Source: Rhyzopertha dominica
Lineage: Eukaryota; Arthropoda; Insecta; Coleoptera; Bostrichidae
NCBI GenBank assembly: GCA_025024175.1
Contig: QCXZ01000003.1
Span: 59,538,023 to 59,602,022 of the forward strand
DNA length: 64,000 nt
Direction: 5' to 3'
Shown: piece by piece, positions 11,901 to 23,900 of the stretch
How the letters are laid out: the number at the start of each line of letters is the position of its first letter
Position numbering within the stretch: the stretch's first letter is position 1
Program-made: the position numbers and the translations under genes
The notes under the pieces: generated by a model
Seen by the model: only the letters and a program-made list of their open reading frames with translations
The model's database searches: none
Told to the model about the DNA's origin: nothing

Positions 11901-14900
11901 ACGGCGAACGTTTAAATTGGGAATAGGCGACACAACTTGACCAACTGAAATTCATTTGTATTTGTGTTCACGTCCTTCAGAATCTGCACCGTTTACGACC
12001 GCAGTTGACGGTTAACGTAGTAAAATCTTCACGCATATAGATCCGTCTCAGGCGGAATGATCGGTCGCCTACGACAAACTTTGTATGGAAATTTTCAATG
12101 ACACCGGTAGATGGCAGCAACTTGCAAGTGTAAGATTTTTACATTTTTTATCGTCTTATTCAAAATGAAACATCATAATAATCATGCAATAGGAAGAGGT
12201 GACATAGAAATATGTTATATAAACTTTCAATATGCTCTGAACAGTTACAACACGGATAAGACTAAGTGCTCTGTTATTTAAATTAAGTACTGTTTCATAA
12301 GTTTCGTTTACTTTTTTAGTGTTTTTGAGCTTATTATAGTTTGTTTTGCTAAATTTTTTGTTTAACATTCGATTTGGAGAAATTTAAGGTCGCTTAGAGC
12401 AGAAAACGAATAAATGTGCGGTGGTATACGAATAAAAATAAATGATTGGCATGACCGTTAAAATACATATATTCTAAGATCGAAGACAATAATTATAATT
12501 GCTTATACTATGTACGAGTATAAGGTGTCGCCTACCCTACTTGGAAGACCACGAGTTGCCACTGAATCTAACGACCAATATGATAAATTTTAGCCACTGG
12601 GATGCACCGGAAAAAGTCCTAGATGTATCTTTGGAGGCAGAATGGACAGCCGAATCGCCTCACTTTTTGTTTGACACTGATCTGAGCGATGAAGCTGTTG
12701 CAAGAGCTATGGCGAGGGAAGAATGGTCGAGGCAGTATTTCAAGAATTTGAAAGAGTATGGTTACTAGCACCGCAACATAAAACCCGTTACAGTTTAATA
12801 CTTTTAGGGCCCACCAAACACATTACGAACAAATGGGTAGACTTAAAGGTACTCTTACTATAAATGGTGAAAAACGAGCACTTGACATGGATGCATTCAG
12901 AGATCACAGTTTTGGTAAGTAACACGTGGTTTTGAACAAACTGTCCCTCCTGATAACAAAAATAAGAATAGCGTGATATAGTCTGTAAAATCGACTCCTA
13001 GGGCCAGGAGGTAGTCCGGGGTGATACCAGAGGTACCGCCCTAATCTTAGTAGTTGATATCAAGCGGCAAATCTGGTACTGCTACCAGTAAGTAACAAGA
13101 AGAATCGGTGTGAATTAGTGTGCCGCTCGCAACTCATTGAAATTTGTACAGACAGATGGGTGGACCAAGCAGGTAAGCAAAAATAGCCCTTAACCCAAAT
13201 GATTAGAAGAGTTTAAATTGTATGAAGCACTTTGGAAACAAACATTCCAACATTCCGTATACTGCAGTTCTCAACATGTATATCAAAGTTTTTGTAATTT
13301 CTCTTAAATTCTGATTTGATCATAGTTTTTATTTTATCTCGTCTAAAATGTTTAAATGTGAATGTCAGTCCCAGGTTCAATCGGCAATAGTACAATCAAC
13401 ATCAAACTTTAACCAAGCTATTCATGGTCTAATAAGTACTTTTAGCGATTTTTGATTTTTCTATTTTTGGCGCGCTAGAATCTTCATGCCGTCCGGCGCC
13501 ATAGACATAATATCGGCTAGATGCCTTTTTGACTGTCCGTCTTGAATTGCATCCGAATTAGGCATTACATTTCGAAATAGTTTCAGTTTTTTCAACTAGT
13601 ATTTGATGTGCAATTAAAATCGGTCGCAAAAAGTCGACGCGACGTGACAATCTTACATTTAAATTTGAAATTTGGGATGTTTAAAGTCGATCAAAAACAT
13701 TTTCAACTTTGTACGACTTTTTCGGCAATGCGGTCTTTTTTTGGGACTAATTTTCCTGAACGATAAGTGTAATTTCGGATATTTTGGCGATTTTGTTTTT
13801 CGTCTTCGTTTCGGCTAACCCGATTTCCGATAACCGGGTTTTACCGTAAATATATAACTTCTCATTACAAATATTTTATATAAATTTTGTATTCTGTAAC
13901 TCGGCTTTGATAACAATTTAAAACTATCTAAATATAACAACATAAACAAATGATTCCATTTTAAAGATACAGTAATTTCAGATTTATATTGGTGGTTGTT
14001 TACCTAGGTTTGCGAGTTAATCCTGTTTCTTAAAATTATTGATTACAATAACATCAACAGTTTCCGAGAAAATAACAATTATCCAGAGTACCTGGGCAAC
14101 TAATTTATACCTGTTTAAGACGGTAGCACTTTTAGACAGAAAGCGCTTTCTCTTGCATTTAGAACAGATTGAATTTTCGTTAGTGTTAGTCGTGTTATTG
14201 TAAAATATGGAAGTGACTTTCGAAAAGCAAGAGCCCCTGTATAAACAATTAAAAGACTGTTGTCGTAATATGGTGTTAAAAGTGCACGATTTTTTTTCAA
14301 ACGAAAAACGTTGTATTGAAGCTTCTGGTGCAATTCCTGTTGACTTTAAAAAAGTGCAAGAAAGAACTGCTGTAGCATGCGGCATTAGTGTTACATCCGT
14401 GCAAAATTATTTGCGTCTTCAACGAAATACTGGTAAGTTTTTTGTAGGCGGTTTAGAATAATTAGTAATAATATATTTTTCCTTAGGATCTGTAAATAAA
14501 CCGGCCTTACAACGAAAAGCTCCTTTAACTAAAGACTTACCGCCAGAAATTAAAGAGCAAATACGGTCCGAAATCTATTCGCTCTATGAAAAAAAGAATA
14601 TGTAACTTTACAATTACTCGCTAAAACCTTAAAAGGCAAAAAAATTTTGGAACTTAGTCTTCCATCTTTAAGTAAAATAATAAAATCTTTGGGCTTCCGT
14701 TACAAAAAAACGCAAAACAGAAAATGTTTGTGTGAAATGTCTCACATTGTTTCTAAACGCCACGAGTTTCTTCGAAACTATATAAAAAATTTAAAAAGTG
14801 AGTCCCCAAAACCGTTTGTCTTTTTAGATGAGACTTGCATATTTAGTAAAGGTGGAGAAAAGAGATCTTGGCAAGACAACAGTGTGCGTTGCTACCAACA

Positions 14901-17900
14901 ACCAACGAAATGTGGAAGTGGAAAACGTTACATTATTGTGCATGCGGGGGGCAAGATGGGTTTTATACCGGAAGCAGGACAGTGTTTCGCAAGCGGCAAG
15001 AAGTCAGACGACTACCACGAAAACATGAACGCCGTTTTCTTCGAGAAATGGTTTGAGGAGTCTATTTTAAAAAAACTTGAAGAGCCATCTATTATAATAT
15101 TGGACAATGCCTCATATCATAGCCGCAGAAAAAACCCCCAGCCAACTGGTTCATGGCTAAAAAATGATATTATCAGATGGCTTAATGAACACCACGTTCA
15201 CATACCTGCAGATATCTATTTAAAATCCGACTTACTGAAATTGGCCAAAGAAAGTGGCCAAACCGAAAAATGTTTGTATTATGTTGACGAATTAGCTCAT
15301 CAATATGGGCTACCCCCATATCATTGTCATTTCAATCCTATTGAGCTGATATGGGGAGTAGCCAAAAACTATTTCGACAAAAACATTGCGAAGAAGCTTT
15401 GGACCAAATTCCAAGTGAAAAATGGGTGTCGTTCGTGGAACACACAGAAAAAATTACCTATTATTAATTCGTCAGAACAAGAAAAAATTATTGATGAAAT
15501 TAGGCCTCTAATTTTTACTGTAAACACAGAGGATAGTGAGGACGAAGATTCGGACTCCTTCGAGGATTTTTAAATTTTTATTTTGTATATATTTTTGTAT
15601 TTTTGTTTATATTTAATAAAATCTGTATATTCTAGAGGATTTAATCTTTGTTTTAATTTCAATTTCTTATAATTGTTCCGTACGAGAAATTACAAAAACT
15701 TTGATAAACATTTTGAGAACTGCAGTTTAGGGGACGTTAGACTTATGTCTGTTTCCAAAATGCTTCATACAATTTAAACTCCTATAATCATTTGGGTTAA
15801 GGGCTATTTTTGCTTATACCTGCTTGGTCCACCCATCTGTCTGTACAAATTTCAATGAGTTGCGAGCGGCACACAAATTCACACCGATTCTTCTTGTTAC
15901 TTACTGGTAGCAGTACCAGATTTGCCGCTTGATATCAACTACTAAGATTAGGGCGGTACCTCTGGTATCACCCCGGACTACCTCCTGGCCCTAGGAGTCG
16001 ATTTTACAGACTATACTCGGTATAATCTGTCCCACCTTTGACAATATTAAATCCAAGCATTTGCTCTTTTATACACAGTGTCGATGAAGTGACGCCTAAA
16101 ATTTCAAATGGTTGTAATTAACGCCCTGTAATTTAATGCAGTTTGCAGATTAAAAAATTCTAAATGCTCGATAAAAAAAATAAAAATGCAGGGTTAAATA
16201 ATAGAAAGCGCTTTATATTTTTTATAAAATCGCAATATAAAATATCCTATTTGTACGCTAAATTCTGGTAGGTATTTTCCTGAAATATGCACTATAAAAA
16301 TATATAATTCCTCGATAATTACGTTCACTATTTAATTAAGTTTAGCATTTTACAGCAATGCATTAGAAAAAAATATAAATGCTCGATAAGTCATGTGCAC
16401 TGTTAAATCAAATTTGCTTATTATAATGATTTGAAATGCCTTGTATCGCACCACAAATAAAGAGCCACTTGTCGCGTCTATTTCCCAACGTTAATCCAAA
16501 AAGCAAAAGCCAAACAATGTTTTAAGTTCTTTGCTGCAAGTGCAAGTTACAGGTTTTCATTTAGAAAAACTGTTTTAAAAAAATGTTTACTTTATTTGAG
16601 AATGATGACAATGATCTGTACGATACAAACGGTTACATCAGACTAACTTTTAATTCTAACATTATGCAGCATCTGTAATATGATAGCAGAGGTACGTGAG
16701 ATAAGCATGAGAACGTATAACAACAGGTTCCCGTAAAAGCAATGACATAACTCCTCCCTTACCAAATTCAACTTTAAGGGGTGTTACCTGAAAGTTGAAC
16801 AGATGGTAATACAATTTTAGAGTTTTTTGGGTCCATTTTTGGATTTACAATTTTTCGTTTCACAAAATATAGGCCAATCAATACTGAAATGATTAAACAT
16901 ATTAAAATGTAGATGATGTACGTGTGGACGCTATCACCGGCGTGATTGGAAAGCGTTAAACGGTTTTGACGAACCCGAACTTTAAGTTCACTTAGGTCGT
17001 CCAAACATAATTCTTTTAGCACCAATTCAGGAGCTTTTTCGGACACTGACACTGACACTGGGGTGTTGAACTGTAGATTGTAGATCGTTGGGATGGTGTC
17101 ATCGATGATCTCTTGATCAGCCATAATTTCGGTGGTCCCGAATACGAAGGAGCATCCAATTGGTACTTCGAGCAGCGAAGTTTCGGATACTTCCAGGAAT
17201 TCGTTTTGGGCATCGCAGCGGAGCTGAACTCTAGTGTTCGTGGGTGACACAATAATCCATTGATTCGTGTTGTGAATATTTTGGAGTTGTTCGTTCTGTA
17301 GTCCAAAAGTTTCATATTCGCAATTTTTGGTTGACTGCTTAATTATGATGTTAGTTTCACAGCTGTTTCTTGTAGCTAGCTCTAACAGCGGTGATTGACG
17401 GCAAAAGAATTGTTTATTTGCGAGTTCTTTGCATTCTTCAGTTTCCCGTGCATAGTAAAGCTTTGAAATTAATATATTTTCTGAGCGTGGAACTATGGTT
17501 TGGAAAACCTCGTCAGATGATTTAATTGGTATTGAATATAAGTGATACAAATCGAAATCATAAGGATAACTAATTGGTATTTCCAAAATATAGACTAATC
17601 TATTTTGGCTCATGTATGATTTTACAACAATTATTTGTTCATAAATTTTTAGGTTGTCATAAGTAGTTTCGAATGGTAGTTTTCCTTGTAATTTAGTATA
17701 TAAGTGATTGAGTGATTTATATAGATCAGAAGCTTTAATAATACTTGGATGTAATGTTTTTAATTTAGCAAAAGTTATAGAATTTTCGATATCTTGTAAA
17801 GTGTTGTACACGAGATTGTATAGTTCATAAATTTGTAAAATAGTATCTGAAAAGAAATAATAATGATCGCTGCTAGCTGCTTTTTGTACAATTTGCTGAA

Positions 17901-20900
17901 TAAGTTGGATTTTTGAGTCCAGAAGTTTTTCATTATGAGAGATATCGTTCACGGTCTTATTAAATTTGTCGATAATTTCGAGTGATAACGAATTTTGAAC
18001 ATTTAGCCTTTCTACGATATTGTGTTGATTTTTCTGTAATTCTGAAATTAGTGTGTCGTATTTCTGACCATCCCTTGCATCCAGGTTTCCAGTTATTGTT
18101 TTGAAAATACTTCCTAAAGCGTTTATTAATCCCCTTTTGATACGAGATGGGTGTCCCAGTATTTCAGTGAGTTTAGTTTCGACCATTGATTTTGTTGCGT
18201 TTGTTATTATAATTAAATTACTTAGTTCAAGCTTATATTTAGAATTTTTGTTCACGGATGATATTAAATTTAGATACTTATCATTTAATTTAGAGATTTC
18301 AGCAATTAACGGATTAAGGTCATAATAATGTATCAAGCGGTGAGAGTATTCCTGTATTTTGGCCGTTCCTAATTTTACTGGAAGGAGTCCAGGGTTGTTT
18401 TGTAAGCTCTTGACTGTGATTTGTGCGTGCGAAGCATGAAGCAAAGCTAACCTGAAACAATCATTCAGTTTATTTTGAAGATCGTTTCTTTTTAAACGGT
18501 CTGCGTATATTACTAAAGTGTATTTTAGCGCGAGGAGTAAAAGCTATCTTACGATTAGGGTTAACTGCCTGTAAAACAGTTGGTTCTTGGAATTTGTTTC
18601 CAGTTTTATTTCTTGCATATGATTTTTCGTAGATTGGTTGTTCTGGGTCTAGCGTAACTGTTTCTCTAGTTTCGTTACGTTTACCTATCACGTTAGATTT
18701 GGTGTCTATCAATTTTTTATTAATTTCCTTATAAATAGCTTTGGTAGCATCTCTATGATCTTGGACGTAAATACTCATGAGTGTTTTGTTAATGTCTACG
18801 TCTAAAGGTGTTTCTGTGGTGATATGACCATTAATGATATCGATCGGTTTTAATTTGGTAGCGGAATGTACTGAATTATTATATCCAATTATGGCATATT
18901 TCATTTTTGTTCGAATACTATCTTTGTGGGTCTCGGAAGAATTTAATATACGGATGTGTTCTAGTAAAGTACTGTGTAATCTTTCAATTTGTCCATTGGA
19001 GTCAGGATTATGTGGCGTGGTGAAATGTATTTTAATTTTGTGTAGTTCCAACAGTTCTTGAATTACAACATTTTTGAATTCCTTTCCGTTATCTACAATT
19101 ATGAGTTTTGGTATACCATGATGAGAAAAGAAGTCTATTAATGAATCTGTAATATCTACGGGATTTAGGGAACTGATGTAGTATGCTTGAGCATATTTTG
19201 AAAATGCGTCAATTATTGTTAGAAATTTAGTTTTTTCGACTGGTAAAGGTTCTGAAAAGTCTAGAGAAATTTCCTTTTCGTCTTTATTTAAAACTGTTGT
19301 CAAAGCGTAGCCATTTTTGGCGATCGTGATACATTCTGGAATTTCACAACTGTGCAATTTTGTATGGGGAATTATAATTTCGCCATTCTGGATAGAAGTC
19401 CTAACTTTGATAACTTTTTCAACTCTAGGTTCAATTGTAACGGAATTAATTTGGTTTTTTATTATCTGGTACTGTAGTTTAATTTTTGCGTTGGGCGTTA
19501 TTAAGTAACCGGTTTCGAAATCTAATTTTGCTTTTAAGATTTTGAGATTATCTAGTCCGATTAATCCTCTGAAAATATTATGAAATTTGAAAAGGTGAAA
19601 TTTCATGTGTGAATTAGGAAGATTAAAGATTTTTGACATGGGCATCCATGCACCATATTTATGCGCTGATTCTGAAAACACGCTCGTAATTATAAATGGA
19701 TCATAATGAATGGTCTGCGGAAATAGTTGATGAGCTACTTCCGGGTCTATAAAAGATTTTGTGGCTCCAGTATCTACAAGCAACTTAAGATTATATTCCG
19801 GTATTACTATGTATGGTAACTTACTTAAATTATCGTCATTAAAATTAATTGAAATTACGTTGTCTCGGTTGGAATGTTGGCTTCGTAAAAATTTTCGTTT
19901 TGTATGAGATTTTCTTCATCAAAGGTTTCTAAATTTTCCGGATTTATTGCTTCGTCATGAAAATATTGATTATTTGATGAACTAATCGGCGGACACACAT
20001 CAGGTTCGTCTTGAATAGTTTCTGCATTGAATAATTCTTCTGACATAAAGTTTTGGTTATTTTGAGCTGTACGAGGTGCAAATGTACGGCCTGTACTAAC
20101 ACTCATTGGGGTTGGTTTGTAATCTGGTCTATAATTTGGATTTGGCCTGAAAACATTTTTGTTTTGAGGTTGAGGCGGTTTTTTGAACACTTGAGAGTTC
20201 GTTGGATAATTCCTTTGAACTGGTCGTGTTTCGTACTTAATAGGTTGCGAAGGAAATGAACTTCTGTTGTTACCTATCGGTACTGATGGATTAAAATTTT
20301 TAGTCGAAACATCCTTTTGGCAATAACGGATGTTATTTTCTTCATTGATATATTGTAAAGCAATTTGTAGAGTACCTGGACGCATAGCGCGGACAGAACT
20401 ACCTAGCGGCTCTTTTAATCCTGCCAAGAAAGTTTTCAGTGTTAAATTATTGTACAAAATTCGTTTCGTTTCCTTGCTCGTTGCAAGTGTTTCATGTGAA
20501 TCTACATACGAACACAAGAGATTCAAAAGATGTATACATTTTTCGTAATATTGAAGTGGTGTTAAATTATTTTGTTTTGTGAGAACGAGATCTCTGATAA
20601 GGCAAACTTCGTCTCTTTGATCCGAGAAATTTCTGCTTAGTGCTAATTTTAGATCTTCCCAAGTCGTACATGTTTGGGTGTTCACGGCAATTTTTGCATT
20701 TCCTACTAGTTTATTCTGTATCGATCTGAATATGTAAGTATTTAAGAAATTGTTTGGATTTTGTCTGTCACAAAATGTATTTACAATCGAGTCAGCACTC
20801 GCGATGAACTCATTTAGTTCGCCTGGATTTCCCGAGAATGTGGGAACACAGTTAAGATATTCTGTTTTAAATTCCATAACTGATGCTAAGCTTATAGAAT

Positions 20901-23900
20901 TTGAATTATTAGCGGTTTGAATGGAATCTTCGTTTTCGTCTTGTAGCGATAGATTTTCCAATAACTGTTCCAGTTCAGTCATATAACAAAATCAAAACTG
21001 TACTTACATGCACGCGAAGACAGAAGCTTGGTGCAATCCCATTAGGTTTCCAGGAGGATGATCGCAGCTATCCACGGTGGATTGTACTCGCTGATTCCTC
21101 TGGTTGTTGACCTTTGGAGATTTTTCGGTACGGCGGATATCTTCGGTAAACCGTTAAAACGGACGGCACTGCGCGATGCAAAACCCCGAAAAGATATCCT
21201 ACTGACTGCGCCAGTTACAGGTTTTCATTTAGAAAAACTGTTTTAAAAAAATGTTTACTTTATTTGAGAATGATGACAATGATCTGTACGATACAAACGG
21301 TTACATCAGACTAACTTTTAATTCTAACATTATGCAGCATCTGTAATATGATAGCAGAGGTACGTGAGATAAGCATGAGAACGTATAACAACAGGTTCCC
21401 GTAAAAGCAATGACATAACTTGCATTTTGTTTTTCAATTATGTAAACAGTTAGCAAAAATGTATTTGTTTACTCAAGTAAATATTTATTTTGTTTCACTT
21501 TTTTATTATCAATGAAAATATGTTGCTGTGCAGCTACTGCTTAAAAGTTGATGGAGAGGCCATCTTTATTGAAGGCAAGTACCTATTGTTTCACCATCAA
21601 TTTTCCATTTAACATTTACCGAGCATTTATTATATATTACCGAAAATTTACTAATTGAGGAAGCATTCGAATCTGGTACTGAGCATTCCTTAAATTAATC
21701 GAACATCTGTTATTTATTTAACGAATATTTTTAATAATTCAGGGAACATTTGAATTTGTTACTGCACATTCGTTACATTCATCGAGTGTCTATTATATTT
21801 ATCTAATATTTATTATTTTAACATGCAGGTAAAATTTATACCGAGCATTCATTGCATTTACCGAGCGTCTATGAGTATTTATTATTTTAACCCGCGTGGA
21901 CATTTTGTATCGAGCATTCATTAGATTTATCGAGCGTCTACTATTTCTATCGAATATTTAGTATTTTGTCATGCATTTGGATAAATTAACTGGAAAATGC
22001 AATATGCGTTGTAAATAAAATATCGAGCATTTAATTTGTTTACAATTGAAAATAAGGGTTATATAAAAAATAATCAAAATGGGCACAATTGGAAAAATGC
22101 TTCCTTAACACATGCATAAAAAATGTTAAAAAAAAATTACATAGGAAGTAGGTGAGCAAACGTTCAAAGTGTGATCAGTCAACTTACAATTTGCCATACC
22201 CAATCGATCTACCATACACACATACACATACACACACACACAATTGTTCGAGGGAGTAACGCAGGTGGTTAGTACACACTTGTTAAAAATCTTGAAATAA
22301 GCAAGGCAGTTCCAAAAATAAGAAAATCTGTAGTTCCCAGTGAAAACGAAAGAATTCAAAATCTATATATTGTCTATTACATCAATCGCGTTTTTGCTAT
22401 TTTTGGAAATGTTGTTCGACAAGTGCTTAATCAAGTCTAAAGTAATACTACACTTACCAAAAGCCGAACAGTGAAAATACAGCATTGCAATCCAAAACCA
22501 ACTTTGTAAAAATACGACCTTGACCAACAACAAAATTGAAGTGTACTATAATAAAAACTTACAAATAGCACTTAAGCATTTATCTTAATACGCTTGTTTT
22601 ATTAAAGTAGTAGAGCATATTTACAAAAAATACCTTCCAGTCGTTACCTCCATTCTCTCCAAAAGTCTGTTTATTATAGGAGTACGCGCGCGTTATCTCT
22701 CGGATTATAATATAGAAACAGCGGGCAACAGCGCAAGTGATAGCATCAAGCGAGTCCCGTCATCGGTGTGAGAGACATTCCTGAATTTATTTTCGCGCGC
22801 GTAATATTTTGCTATACCTCCTAAGTTATTCGTTTAAATTATATGGTGTAAAAGGTTATAATAATGTGCATAATAAAATGTTTAAGGTAACTAATGTATT
22901 TAACCAGATAAATAGCTTTCCAATAACCGCATTGTATGTGACTATTTTTTAGAAGATAGAAAATGGGTATAGTAAGTTATCCTTACAAGATAGATATAAT
23001 ACATATGTGTCATCGCGGACATATATCGCGAAATATAGACAGCGTCAATATGTCGGCGTCAAAAATCACAGCCTTCCATCACACCAATATTTTCTAGTAT
23101 TTTATATACAGTTAATTATTCAAAATCCCTTCCGAAAGTAAGTATGTGTCGGACTTTTTATTAATAGTATTTGTATGTTTGTTAATTAGCTACATCTCCA
23201 AAATTAATCTCTTTTTGTAACTTTTTCTTTTTCAAAAATTGTAAATCCTTTGCCAGTTTATTGAATGTTGATTTAGAATTACTTACATGTTCTGCCTGCT
23301 ATTGGTTTTGGGTCACTTTTATGAAGATTTAACCTACTTGATAGCCACTGTGATGTTTGTCCAACATATGCATTATATTATATTTCGTTTTTCTGTTGTA
23401 TTGAATTTAAACAATTTTAAACTGACTTTTAATGTTTTACAATTAATTCTTCAGAAGAAGAAGAAATTACATGGTATATTGGAAAAATAATTCACAACAT
23501 AAAACTCCTTAAAATTAATCTCAATTTCGGTAAGATTCGCGTAAAACCTTTTATTGTAATTATGTGCTTACTCCATTATAAATTTGTTGTAGAAGCCGTG
23601 AAGATGTATTAAATAAAAGACGGAAGATTGACACTTAAAATAGTTTACATAATTTGTTAAACCAAAAAGTCGAATACCCCCTATTTCTGTAATACAATAT
23701 ATCCACTACTGATTACGATCAACAGTGAACTACACCAAACTCTTGTCTTACAATCTGTTCGTTATCTGCACTTGTATTTCTGTTTAAGAGAGAGTTTTGT
23801 AATTTAAGCACTCCGAGGAAACAGTCTATGAAAGCTAAATAAGGTTATCACGGGGGTAAACTGTGGGTGCTTTTTGACAAATTGAGCACTTAAATAAACA

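Larger units (their letters stand above)
16545..21420 (-). mobile_element. Errantivirus-type LTR retroelement, deleted in pol
   Basis: A 4,876-bp insertion on the minus strand: 208-bp LTRs at 16545-16752 and 21213-21420 that are identical by eye, a 4-bp duplication TGCA (16541-16544 and 21421-21424), gag, a protease-integrase frame, and env. A primer-binding site fits tRNA-Ser, and a purine tract precedes the 3' LTR. Family members are usually around 7 kb. The missing DNA is the reverse transcriptase, RNase H and the front of integrase. Identical LTRs point to a recent insertion, which would have needed reverse transcriptase supplied in trans or a deletion after landing. It lies in intron 5 in antisense orientation to the host gene. 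Confidence 0.93.

Noticed and set aside
17016..17315. 99-codon frame within env
   Set aside because: Alternate-frame shadow of the env gene.
22126..22359. 77-codon minus-strand frame
   Set aside because: Driven by a CA microsatellite; no family pattern.
22684..22805. CGCGCGCG blocks as inverted ends of a MITE
   Set aside because: The matching parts are too short and of simple sequence, with no supported target duplication.
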